Below are positions 33,819 to 41,490 of a stretch of 64,000 nt of DNA, piece after piece; the stretch's first letter is position 1; each line of letters starts with the position of its first letter. The DNA is from Candidatus Rifleibacteriota bacterium (GTDB taxonomy: Bacteria > Muiribacteriota > Ozemobacteria > Ozemobacterales > Ozemobacteraceae), in the NCBI GenBank assembly GCA_015233155.1, contig JADFYG010000003.1:62001-126000 (forward strand), read 5' to 3'. The position numbers and the translations under genes were made by a program. The notes below the pieces were generated by a model, which was not told where the DNA came from, did not search any database, and worked only from the letters and a program-made list of their open reading frames with translations.

Positions 33819-33973
33819 CAGGGCAAGCGCATTAAAGTTCTGTGGTAGGGCGCGACCGCCGGGCGCGCCGCTTTGCGCTTCGGCGTGCCCGGCGGTCACG
33901 CCCTACCATACATCGTTACTGTGTCGAGAGCCGCGCTATAGGCCTATTCCCGATTTTTAGTGCGTTTGCCCTG
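33819..33973. mobile_element. MITE-like element with terminal inverted repeats and target duplication
   Basis: A 155-base non-coding element. The left end begins CAGGGCAAGCGCATTAAA; the right end, read on the minus strand, begins CAGGGCAAACGCACTAAA: 16 of 18 bases agree. The 11-base direct repeat GGCAAATGAAC flanks it (33809-33819 and 33974-33984; only the first C may belong to the element), which is what a transposition target duplication looks like. Inside is a long palindrome (33844-33907). It has no open reading frame, so a transposase elsewhere must have moved it. It lies in the intergenic gap between the channel gene and the caspase-like gene. Confidence 0.75.
33844..33907. repeat. Long palindrome inside the MITE-like element
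   Basis: GGTAGGGCGCGACCGCCGGG at the left pairs with its near complement at 33888-33907 across a short loop with CTTTGCGCTT. The arms are about 27 bases. GGTAGGG heads recall the GTAGG palindromes elsewhere in the window. Confidence 0.8.
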
Positions 33974-34006
33974 GGCAAATGAACCTGAAATGACAGAATG
34001 CCAATA

Positions 34007-34963
34007 TCAGGGTTGTACAGATCGAGACGTGAGTTTTTCTGACTCTTCCCCGGAATTAGCGTCCGCAGGCTTTGCTGCCTCAGCGTTATCTTCGGACGGG
34101 ACGAAAACCGGATTTACTACAAAATAATTATTGTGCTGATGAACTTCAGAATCATAATGTGATTTGATAGTCTTCCAGTCATTGAATAGAAGCAGATCCT
34201 GTACAAAATTCAGGACGCGTCGATTATCATAAAGATTGAAGACGGGATATTCTACCGTAATGAGATCGACCGGCGCTCCGCACTCCTTCAAACGCGCGCT
34301 CCAACTTTTCCTGAAGTGCGCTTCCGAGTCGCAGCAGTTGAGCATGACGATTCGATAGGAGGATGGAAACTCCGTTGCCTCAAGATCTTCTGCGGTAGCC
34401 TTGAAATACCTGAATGGCCGGGTATGCCGATCTTCGACCATTTCCCCATTTCCGCTGCGGAAGATGTCGTCACGTTCGGCGAATGCCATGCCTCCGCCAT
34501 ATCGTGCATGTCCGGAATAAATTACTATATCTATTGACGGATCTTCCAGTGCCGCCTGGAACATGTCCCTGGGCTTATCGGAAACCTGAGTGATGATGCC
34601 GATCTCAATACGAGCCTTATGTCCCTTGTAGTATACGGTTTTTCCGTTAAGCGTCTCGAATGCGGGATAAACGGCTTCGATTGTCTCTCGAGGATGATCC
34701 CAGCCCCAGAAGACGGCTATACGAATTACTCCGTCGGCAAACATCGCCTCATACCATGGTCGGCCTTCCGGAACAAACTTCTGGTGAGTGCGCGCTATAT
34801 CCGTAGAGGGTGCATGTTCATCGACCGCGGCTTTGGAAACAGCCGCCTTTTTCTTATGAACCTTGGCGGTCGGTTTCTTCGCCTTCGCTCCATTTAGAAA
34901 CATGGCAAAACACAGGATAATGATTCCCTGCAATAGACGACAACGCCGAAATTTTTCCATCAT
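34007..34963 (-). CDS. Exported caspase-fold cysteine peptidase-like protein
   Basis: 318 residues. A signal peptide (MFLNGAKA end) is followed by a Lys/Ala-rich linker and a domain with D-I-V-I-Y-S-G-H152-A-R-Y-G-G and R-I-V-M-L-N-C210-C211-D-S-E. The hydrophobic strand ending in S-G-H and the strand ending in N-C-x-S are the two halves of the caspase/gingipain-type (clan CD) active site, at the right order and spacing. Peptidase activity is inferred. The earlier segment PRETIEAVYPAF may be a propeptide or an additional domain. The start is uncertain: 34963 gives a good signal peptide, while an ATG at 35020 would extend it. It is the last gene downstream of the HAMP protein gene. Confidence 0.7.
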   Translation of the reverse strand: MMEKFRRCRLLQGIIILCFAMFLNGAKAKKPTAKVHKKKAAVSKAAVDEHAPSTDIARTHQKFVPEGRPWYEAMFADGVIRIAVFWGWDHPRETIEAVYPAFETLNGKTVYYKGHKARIEIGIITQVSDKPRDMFQAALEDPSIDIVIYSGHARYGGGMAFAERDDIFRSGNGEMVEDRHTRPFRYFKATAEDLEATEFPSSYRIVMLNCCDSEAHFRKSWSARLKECGAPVDLITVEYPVFNLYDNRRVLNFVQDLLLFNDWKTIKSHYDSEVHQHNNYFVVNPVFVPSEDNAEAAKPADANSGEESEKLTSRSVQP

Positions 34964-35084
34964 GAGATCTAACATGGTTTTCAGCGTATCGGCAGAAAGT
35001 CTGGATATATTGAGAAACATTCATGATAAAGGAATAGGTCCTCCATTTACAATAATCAGGCAAACCTTTGCGTCGTTATTATTA

Positions 35085-35747
35085 TCATGCCATGTCATCA
35101 GTTTCATCAGCCTGCTGTCCGGATTTTCCGGCATCAACGCGTGATCTGGAAGCTGCGAGATCCTTGTCGACGATGAAACCGGAAGTAACCTGGCGCATCT
35201 CTTCTATAACGGCATATAACTCCTGAGCCACGTTTTCCAGTTCGACCGGATCACATTTCTTCTTTTTTATGGTCTCACTCAGGTGTGTTCCGGAAGCAAT
35301 CAGGCGGCTGATGGCTTCGCGATTCTTACAGATCATTCCACGCAACGATTCGGACATACTGTTGAATGCTTCCTGCAAATCGAATAATTCGTCACCATGA
35401 CGTAATTTGACACGATGCGTCAGATCGCCGGATGCAATAATGCGCGCTGATCGTTCAAACCGGTATACCGGTCCGGCTATTTTATGTGAGACAAACACTG
35501 AAAGACCCGCAATCAGGAAGGCGAAAAAAACTGTCCACTTCAGAAGCAGGCCGTTCACATCATCGAAGATTGTGGCAAGTTTGTCGATGGTGAGGTCCGG
35601 GGTGTCACTGATACGGCTCCAGGAAGTGTAATAGATTATCCAGCCTACGCCAAATGCCACAAGCAACATCGTGCTGACGATAATTCCCATGTAGCGCAGC
35701 TGGAGCCCTGTCTTAATCAGAAATGTGCGGCGGCGATGCTTGGCCAT
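35085..35747 (-). CDS. HAMP-domain membrane protein
   Basis: 220 residues. Two membrane helices (about 18-40 and 68-90) bracket a periplasmic loop of about 28 residues. The second is followed by a HAMP linker: KIAGPVYRFERSARIIASGD, L-T-H-R-V-K-L-R and H-G-D-E-L-F-D-L-Q-E-A-F-N. A coiled coil carries on into the cytoplasm (VELENVAQELYAVIEEMRQ). No kinase, cyclase or chemoreceptor output domain is fused, so it may signal through a partner or stabilise membrane complexes. AAAGGA lies nine bases before the ATG. A caspase-like gene follows. Confidence 0.8.
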   Translation of the reverse strand: MAKHRRRTFLIKTGLQLRYMGIIVSTMLLVAFGVGWIIYYTSWSRISDTPDLTIDKLATIFDDVNGLLLKWTVFFAFLIAGLSVFVSHKIAGPVYRFERSARIIASGDLTHRVKLRHGDELFDLQEAFNSMSESLRGMICKNREAISRLIASGTHLSETIKKKKCDPVELENVAQELYAVIEEMRQVTSGFIVDKDLAASRSRVDAGKSGQQADETDDMA

Positions 35748-35843
35748 GATTTTATCCTTTCGTTGGTCCCGGCGGCCAGGGAGAGGGAATTAACACCCAG
35801 ACACTGTTAAGAATAAGCTTTGTCTTTCCAGTCATATGCAAAA

Positions 35844-36218
35844 CTATCGCTTCGATTTTACGCTGTCATCCCCGACTGTCTTCCGATGCTCGCTACAAAG
35901 GACTTCACCTTGTGGGCCGTAGAAAAATCTACCACCTTCCGGGCAGTATTGAATGTCCATCAGAAATCCATCAGCTTTAAGAGCATCCAGGTCGATTGTT
36001 TTTCCTGGCTGGACAATGGAGTGAGTGTTGTTAAACTGGTAATTATTCACCGCGACTTCCACCTTGGCGCGAATCTCTCTGCATGAAAGCCTGTAAATAC
36101 CCGATCGCAGGCGGAAATACTGAGGGAAGAAAAACGTGACCAGAAACAGGGCTATGAGCAACAGAATAGCAATGCCATAACCTCCGATCTGGCCGCGTCG
36201 GGAATACAAAAGGTTCAT
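35844..36218 (-). CDS. Small membrane protein with pilin-like C-terminal domain
   Basis: 124 residues. One membrane helix (about residues 16-34, GYGIAILLLIALFLVTFFF) but no prepilin cleavage site. The rest has C54-R-E-I, V-N-N-Y-Q-F-N-N, D-L-D-A-L-K-A-D-G-F, C-P-E-G-G-R-F and C-S-E-H; the prepilin at 57324 shows an early C, DLAPYL, C-P-T-H-G-S-Y and C-T-I-H. It is a pilin-type module on a different anchor. GGGAGGG lies eight bases before the ATG at 36218, so the TTG at 36242 is rejected. It follows rluD by about 20 bases. Confidence 0.65.
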   Translation of the reverse strand: MNLLYSRRGQIGGYGIAILLLIALFLVTFFFPQYFRLRSGIYRLSCREIRAKVEVAVNNYQFNNTHSIVQPGKTIDLDALKADGFLMDIQYCPEGGRFFYGPQGEVLCSEHRKTVGDDSVKSKR

Positions 36219-36238
36219 AACATAGCCCTCCCATGGTT

Positions 36239-37345
36239 TCAACGAGTTCCCCCACGATTTCTAAGTTCGGTCAGTGCTGCTTCAAACGCCGCAGGAAGCG
36301 GAGACAGCCATTCGATATCCACATCTATAAACGGATGTTTCATTGCGAGCCTGGCGCTATGAAGATAATGATTGCTTTTGCCTAAGAAAGGCCGCCCGCC
36401 ATACAAAATGTCACCACACAGCGGATGCCCTATGTAGCTCATATGAACGCGAATCTGGTGCGTGCGGCCGGTTTCTATTCTGACTCTCACGAGGGTTGCT
36501 CCCGGGAAACGTTCGACAACCTCGTAATGACTTATCGCCATCCGTCCGCGATCCTGACGGGTTGCCCGCATTCGTTTGCGATGAACGCGATCACGTTCGA
36601 TGGCCACTTCAACGCGGCCACGGTCCGCCTCGACGGCACCTTGTACTATGGCCATGTATTCTTTTGCAATGGTATGTCCCGCAAACATCTTCGCCAGACG
36701 TTTATGAGCGCGTTCTGTCTTTGCCAGAACCATTATTCCGCTTGTGGTCTTGTCCAGTCTGTGGACCACCCCCGGTCGCAAAGGCGCACCGATCGGACTC
36801 AGTTTCGTGTAGCTCAACAATGCGGATACAACGCTTTTTTCTTCCCGGCCTGCCCCGGGATGCACCACGAGTCCCACGGGTTTCTCCACGGCAATCATGT
36901 GGTGATCCTCAAAGAGAATCGGAAAATCGAGAGGTGTGGACGCTATTGGCTGTTGCTCTGCGATTTTGGGAATCTTGTATGTTACTATCTCGCCACCGCG
37001 TAGTTTATGGCTGGGTTTTACCGCGATACCGTCTACGAGCGCTTCACCAGATTTTATCATTTCCTGAAGGAGCGATCGGGATATTTCCACATGGCGGCGA
37101 GCCAGTATAGCATCGAGCCGCAAACCACGGCAGTCCGATTCCACGCGCCATTCATGTTTTTTTGCGGACATCGCCTGAGGCTTCGCGCAGCCTTCTTCAG
37201 CATTTCTCTTTTTAGCCAGCGTCTTGTCTGACGTCGCTTGTGTGGCTTTGGGCAGCCTGCCGGCAGACTTCGGTCCAGTCGCCTTTTCCGGCGTTTCAGC
37301 CGACGCTGTTTTGTTTTGTCGCGTCGCTTTTCGTGTCGGTTCCAT
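36239..37345 (-). CDS. rluD: 23S rRNA pseudouridine synthase RluD-like
   Basis: 368 residues. A basic, Lys/Ala/Thr-rich N-terminal extension of about 60 residues precedes an S4 RNA-binding domain (RGLRLDAILARRHVEISRSL) and the catalytic domain with H-R-L-D-K-T-T-S-G-I-M-V-L-A-K-T, which holds the catalytic aspartate of RluA/RluD-type enzymes. Such enzymes make pseudouridines in 23S rRNA or tRNA. The basic extension is unusual for the family. The ATG at 37345 has AAGGGA a few bases upstream and overlaps the preceding lgt gene by about 50 bases. RluC- or other RluA-type specificity cannot be ruled out. Confidence 0.85.
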   Translation of the reverse strand: MEPTRKATRQNKTASAETPEKATGPKSAGRLPKATQATSDKTLAKKRNAEEGCAKPQAMSAKKHEWRVESDCRGLRLDAILARRHVEISRSLLQEMIKSGEALVDGIAVKPSHKLRGGEIVTYKIPKIAEQQPIASTPLDFPILFEDHHMIAVEKPVGLVVHPGAGREEKSVVSALLSYTKLSPIGAPLRPGVVHRLDKTTSGIMVLAKTERAHKRLAKMFAGHTIAKEYMAIVQGAVEADRGRVEVAIERDRVHRKRMRATRQDRGRMAISHYEVVERFPGATLVRVRIETGRTHQIRVHMSYIGHPLCGDILYGGRPFLGKSNHYLHSARLAMKHPFIDVDIEWLSPLPAAFEAALTELRNRGGTR

Positions 37346-38117
37346 GTGTTCCCTTTCCATTGGCGTCAAGACGCCTGCATGCCAATATCCAACCCACTCC
37401 CGCCATCAGTGCGATTACAGCTATTACCTGTGAAACGGATAGTCCGAGGGGTGTAAAAAAACCACCGCGCTCATCATCCCGAATGAATTCTATCAGGAAT
37501 CGAAACGTCGCGTACGAACAGACATAATATCCCCACGTCATACCGGCTGCGAGTCGCCCTGCAAGCCTGCGACGAAGAGCCAGTGAGAGAAGTCCCGTCA
37601 GTATGAACATGAATGCAGACTCGTAAAGTTGAGTCGGATGCCTGGAAATCCCATCGTGCAGATTCGGGAAAGCTATTCCCCATGGCATCGTCGTGGCGCG
37701 TCCGTAGCAACATCCGTTGAAGAAACAGCCAAGTCGGCCGATTGCCTGGCCTATGGCCAGTGAAGGAGCTATCAGATCTCCGAGATCTCGTAATCGTTTA
37801 TTATACCATTTCGACCATATCAGCACGGCCAGTGTCGTACCAATGAAACCACCGTAAAATACGAGACCACCCCTGTTGAGCGGAATCCAGGATGCATATG
37901 TGGGAAATTGCGATGGAAACAGGATGATATACAATCCACGTGCACCGATCATTGCCGAGACCACGAACCAGAGAGCAAGGTCGAGAATCTCTTCGCCGAT
38001 AAAGCCGATTTGGCGTCCCCAATACCATCCGGATAGAATGCCACCGGCAAAAGCCAGCGACAGACAAATGCCGTATGCTGTAATAGGAAAATAGAAATGA
38101 CCGACGATTGGGTTCAT
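37296..38117 (-). CDS. lgt: Prolipoprotein diacylglyceryl transferase, second tandem copy
   Basis: 273 residues with about seven membrane helices. The signature G-R-L-G-C-F-F-N-G-C-C-Y-G-R-A is the Lgt motif region; G-G-L-V-F-Y-G-G precedes it. It adds diacylglyceryl to the lipobox cysteine of prolipoproteins. A charged C-terminal tail of about 20 residues overlaps the start of rluD. It overlaps the other lgt gene (38114-38887) by four bases. The two proteins are clearly diverged from each other, so this is an old duplication. Whether both are active is unknown. Confidence 0.85.
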   Translation of the reverse strand: MNPIVGHFYFPITAYGICLSLAFAGGILSGWYWGRQIGFIGEEILDLALWFVVSAMIGARGLYIILFPSQFPTYASWIPLNRGGLVFYGGFIGTTLAVLIWSKWYNKRLRDLGDLIAPSLAIGQAIGRLGCFFNGCCYGRATTMPWGIAFPNLHDGISRHPTQLYESAFMFILTGLLSLALRRRLAGRLAAGMTWGYYVCSYATFRFLIEFIRDDERGGFFTPLGLSVSQVIAVIALMAGVGWILACRRLDANGKGTHGTDTKSDATKQNSVG

Positions 38118-38887
38118 GAACGAGCAACTCCCACAGGGACACGCAGTTCCGGGAGTCGATCGAATATACGCAGCGTGACGATGCCTCCTGCAATGAGAAC
38201 GAGACCGATAACCTGTGCCAGGGTCATCCCGGCAAGGAATGGCGGATTATCTCCCCGCCAGAATTCTAACAGGAAACGAATTGCGGCATATCCCATCAGG
38301 GAGCCGACAAAGAGTTGTCCATAGCTTCTGCGACGATGTCTTAGCGAACGCAGTCCGAAAAAAAGCAGGAGGCCTGCAAATACCTCGTAAAGCTGAACGG
38401 GATGCAGAGGGTGTTCCGATACCCGCGGAAATACGACACCCCACGGATATGAACATGCAACGCCATAGCAGCAGCCGTTAAGAAAGCAGCCGATTCGTCC
38501 GAATATTACGCCGATAGGAATGCCCACGGGGCCTACCACATCCATCACGCGCCAGAAAGGAATGCGCTTGAATTTCAGGAAGACCAGATCGAACAGAATG
38601 CTTGAGATCACGGCGCCGTAGAAGGTTAAGCCGCCGCGTTCGAAATCGAAAAAACCCGGAACAGAGCCTGTTGTCGGGTCGCTGTATTCCAGAAGGTATA
38701 AAATGCGAGCCCCTGCTACTCCAACGACCATCTGAAGAAGCAGCATGTCAAAGATGGACTCTGCATCTATTCCTTCCCTGCTTACTTCCCGGAGGATTAA
38801 AATCGTGCCGAAAGTATAGCCAATCGCCATCATGGTTCCGTAGGCATAAACGTTGAACCATGGAGTGGAAAAAAAAATCGGATACAT
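38114..38887 (-). CDS. lgt: Prolipoprotein diacylglyceryl transferase, first tandem copy
   Basis: 257 residues with several membrane helices. G-R-I-G-C-F-L-N-G-C-C-Y-G-V-A is the Lgt motif region and G-G-L-T-F-Y-G-A precedes it. Together with the overlapping second copy it forms a tandem pair, and lspA follows in the other direction of the operon order (it lies upstream, at 38972-39619). The pair and lspA are a lipoprotein-maturation unit, suited to the many lipoproteins in this window. Both copies keep the N-G-x-x-Y/x-G core but differ elsewhere. Confidence 0.87.
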   Translation of the reverse strand: MYPIFFSTPWFNVYAYGTMMAIGYTFGTILILREVSREGIDAESIFDMLLLQMVVGVAGARILYLLEYSDPTTGSVPGFFDFERGGLTFYGAVISSILFDLVFLKFKRIPFWRVMDVVGPVGIPIGVIFGRIGCFLNGCCYGVACSYPWGVVFPRVSEHPLHPVQLYEVFAGLLLFFGLRSLRHRRRSYGQLFVGSLMGYAAIRFLLEFWRGDNPPFLAGMTLAQVIGLVLIAGGIVTLRIFDRLPELRVPVGVARS

Positions 38888-38971
38888 GCTGATTCAGCTA
38901 ATATAACACGCAAGTGTTGCGAACGATATACATCGAACGAACACGCACATCATGAAAAATTCGAAATGGAG

Positions 38972-39619
38972 TCAGACCGACATTGGCACAGGATCAGTAG
39001 GTCCTGCCCGGTTTGTCGGATCCGATGGTGGTGCGGATTCCGAAGACTCCTCCGTGCCGAAGAAAAAGATATCGATGAACAGCAGTGCCACACCCACATC
39101 AATAGCGATGTCCGCAACATTAAAAACGGGGAAATCGATCGATCCGATATGGAACAGGAAGAAATCCACGACATAACCGTATACAACACGATCATACAGA
39201 TTACCCATCGCTCCGCCAACCAGAAGCGCCAGCGACCAACGGGTGAGACGTTCATTGGCAGGAAGCTGAAAAGTGTAATAGGTAATGATGGCGATCATGA
39301 CGAAAGCCATCAGGATGGGCGGAAGACGCCAATCTGGAAACCAGCCGAAGGCGACACCCGGATTTCTTACGAATGTGAGCGTGAAGAAATTCTTCACTAT
39401 AGGGATGGGCAATGAGTAAACGCCAGCCTGAATCAAGTATTTACTAATCCGGTCAAGTCCGAAACAAATTATTGCGTAGAGCAGGACGGAAGGAGCTCTC
39501 AGCGCATAACCAATATTCTTGACCAGATATGCGGGATAGAGAGCCAGCATGGACACAAGAGCCCAGCCAGCCATGAGCGTACATTTCAAATTTTCTGACA
39601 GATTTCTGATCACGGCCAT
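38972..39619 (-). CDS. lspA: Lipoprotein signal peptidase (LspA)
   Basis: 215 residues with about four membrane helices. Catalytic aspartates are in N-L-Y-D-R-V-V-Y-G-Y-V-V-D-F and F-N-V-A-D-I-A-I-D, the LspA signatures. It removes the signal peptide of diacylglyceryl-modified prolipoproteins. A Pro/Ser/Thr-rich tail of about 25 residues (ESSESAPPSDPTNRAGPTD) is longer than usual, and the N-terminus carries about 35 extra residues before the first core helix. I chose the ATG at 39619 because GGAG lies seven bases upstream; earlier starts have none. It heads the lspA-lgt-lgt-rluD unit. Confidence 0.88.
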   Translation of the reverse strand: MAVIRNLSENLKCTLMAGWALVSMLALYPAYLVKNIGYALRAPSVLLYAIICFGLDRISKYLIQAGVYSLPIPIVKNFFTLTFVRNPGVAFGWFPDWRLPPILMAFVMIAIITYYTFQLPANERLTRWSLALLVGGAMGNLYDRVVYGYVVDFFLFHIGSIDFPVFNVADIAIDVGVALLFIDIFFFGTEESSESAPPSDPTNRAGPTDPVPMSV

Positions 39620-39796
39620 CGATTCTCCGGCGACGGAAGTATACACCTTTTTCTTCCTTTCGACCCGCTTGCGAAGTTTCCGAAGAAAAAAAGCGCTGTT
39701 AATTTGTGAATCTTCGGATATGTAACGAATCTGCCGATGATCACAAGAGATCAAGCAAACCCCACCACGGTTCATGGCACGGAGGTAAAACTAAAG

Positions 39797-40495
39797 ATGA
39801 AATTTCTCAATGTCAATCACTCGCTCCGGTATCGTCTGACACTGCTTCCTCCCCTCGCGATGCTTGCTGCCGTTCTTTTGGCGGGCTGCTCTGACAGCAC
39901 TGTGAAAAACAGCTCCAATGTGAATCCTGCTGCCTCATATTTGCCCACCAACACAGAAACGCCACTTCCCACAAATGGGCAGACCCAGACTCCTGGAGCA
40001 ATTGACAAGCCGATCGTAAGCGTGCCGCAGGGAAGCGATACAACTACGCATACAAACGCTCCACTTCTTGACAACTGGCATCCGGGATGGCAACAGTCGG
40101 CCTGTTTTAGTTGCCACAGTGACCAGTCACGTATTCCCGACCATAGTTATCCGGATACCAGCCTTTGCTATCTCTGTCATGGAACTAATGGTCAGCCGGG
40201 ATTTGCTGACAACATTCCCCCGATCATCAAAGGGGTTATTGCAGCGCCGTCAGCTACGTCAGTTACCATCTCATGGAGCACTGACGAGCCATGCACAAGT
40301 CGTCTCATAATTCGCACGAGAGATGGCGATCGCCTGGAGTTTCCGGTATCGGGCGAATTCACTACAGCACATCGCTATACTGTAAATAGTCTGCTTCCAA
40401 AGACGACCTACACTTATGAAATCATTGCGACCGATAAAAGCAACAATGTCAGCAGCACATCGACTATCGGGCAATTCACCTTCAACACGCTTTGA
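39797..40495 (+). CDS. Lipoprotein with two CxxCH heme motifs and a fibronectin-III-like domain
   Basis: 233 residues. Lipobox L-L-A-G-C31 follows a hydrophobic segment. A Thr/Pro/Asn-rich spacer (about 35-85) leads to two CxxCH heme-binding motifs, C-F-S-C-H (103-107) and C-Y-L-C-H (124-128), with His/Asp residues between. The last 95 residues are a fibronectin type III-like domain: VTISWSTDEPCTSRLIIRTR and Y-T-V-N-S-L-L-P-K-T-T-Y-T-Y-E-I-I-A-T-D. A di-heme electron carrier held at the membrane is possible, but the motifs could also bind zinc. It diverges from lspA. GGAGG lies 11 bases before the ATG at 39797. Confidence 0.72.
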   Translation: MKFLNVNHSLRYRLTLLPPLAMLAAVLLAGCSDSTVKNSSNVNPAASYLPTNTETPLPTNGQTQTPGAIDKPIVSVPQGSDTTTHTNAPLLDNWHPGWQQSACFSCHSDQSRIPDHSYPDTSLCYLCHGTNGQPGFADNIPPIIKGVIAAPSATSVTISWSTDEPCTSRLIIRTRDGDRLEFPVSGEFTTAHRYTVNSLLPKTTYTYEIIATDKSNNVSSTSTIGQFTFNTL

Positions 40496-40528
40496 CACAT
40501 GACTATCTTTGTAACCCTTGAATGCAAG

Positions 40529-40557
40529 TTGAAAAGCAACGTAAAATCTGGTATAAA
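40529..40557 (+). promoter_or_regulatory. Sigma-70 promoter of accD-accA-rpoD
   Basis: TTGAAA at 40529-40534 and TATAAA at 40552-40557 with exactly 17 bases between them. It ends about 35 bases before the accD start. This is the best -35/-10 pair in the window and probably drives all three downstream genes. Confidence 0.7.
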
Positions 40558-40592
40558 ATTGCCTATGTTGCTCAACTCATGCGGGGTTACTT

Positions 40593-41429
40593 GTGGCTAG
40601 CGGCATGTCATGGTTTTCGCGTCTCACCGGCTCGAAGAAGCCTGACATCCCTTCAGATCTCTGGAAAAAGTGTCCGAATTGCGGCGAAGTCCTGATTAAT
40701 AAAGATCTTCCCCGCAATTTGTTTTTATGTTCAAAATGTGATCACCATCTTCGAATGCCAATATGGGATCGCATCGCGCTTCTCACAGATGACAATTCAT
40801 TCGTTGAGTTCGACTCCGACATGGAATCACAAGACCCGCTGAACTTCATAGATTCGGCGGCATACCCTGACCGAATAAAAAAAGCGGTCGAGTCTACCGA
40901 CTCTTTCGAGGCGGTTACTGTTGGAGAAGCTCGCCTCGAAGGCCGGGAAATCATGCTCGGCGTGATGAACTTCGACTTCATGGGTGGAAGCATGGGTTCT
41001 GTCGTCGGGGAAAAGCTCACCAGGCTCATGGAGCGGGCAATAGAGCGACGAATGCCCACTGTTATCGTATCCGCTTCAGGCGGTGCGCGGATGCAGGAAG
41101 GCATCTATTCCCTCATGCAGATGGCAAAAACTTCTCAGGCAGTTGCCCTGCTCAACGAAGCCGGGCTGCCTTATGTTTCTTTGCTGACCGATCCCACAAC
41201 GGGCGGCGTTTCAGCGAGTTTCGCCATGCTCGGAGATGTTCATATTGCCGAACCGGAGGCATTGATCGGCTTTGCCGGTCCGCGTGTGATTGAGCAGACC
41301 ATTCGCCAGAAGCTGCCGGAAGGTTTTCAAAGATCAGATTTTTTGTTGAGTCACGGTCATATCGACATGGTTATTCATCGCAGGCAGTTAAAACCCACCC
41401 TGTCGAAACTTTTTTCTCTTCTGCTATGA
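40593..41429 (+). CDS. accD: Acetyl-CoA carboxylase carboxyltransferase subunit beta
   Basis: 278 residues. A zinc ribbon near residues 27-49 (C-P-N-C-G, then C-S-K-C) followed by the crotonase-fold domain of AccD: GSMGSVVGEKLTRLMERAIE, then SASGGARMQEGIYSLMQMAKT, then TDPTTGGVSASFAMLGD. With AccA it forms the carboxyltransferase that makes malonyl-CoA. The start is GTG at 40593 with GGGG about eight bases upstream. It leads the accD-accA-rpoD operon. Confidence 0.95.
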   Translation: MASGMSWFSRLTGSKKPDIPSDLWKKCPNCGEVLINKDLPRNLFLCSKCDHHLRMPIWDRIALLTDDNSFVEFDSDMESQDPLNFIDSAAYPDRIKKAVESTDSFEAVTVGEARLEGREIMLGVMNFDFMGGSMGSVVGEKLTRLMERAIERRMPTVIVSASGGARMQEGIYSLMQMAKTSQAVALLNEAGLPYVSLLTDPTTGGVSASFAMLGDVHIAEPEALIGFAGPRVIEQTIRQKLPEGFQRSDFLLSHGHIDMVIHRRQLKPTLSKLFSLLL

Positions 41430-41490
41430 TCGTTGAGCGATAACCCGGAGATAATTATTGAATACAATCAAGATGAGAAGGAAGCGTTGA

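Noticed and set aside
33819-34006. CRISPR array
   Set aside because: The repeats are one inverted pair plus a palindrome, not regularly spaced direct repeats.
36425-37110. Two plus-strand open frames of about 200 codons
   Set aside because: They lie antisense to rluD, whose catalytic motif is certain. Their sequence is Arg/His/Cys/Pro-rich shadow of the opposite frame.
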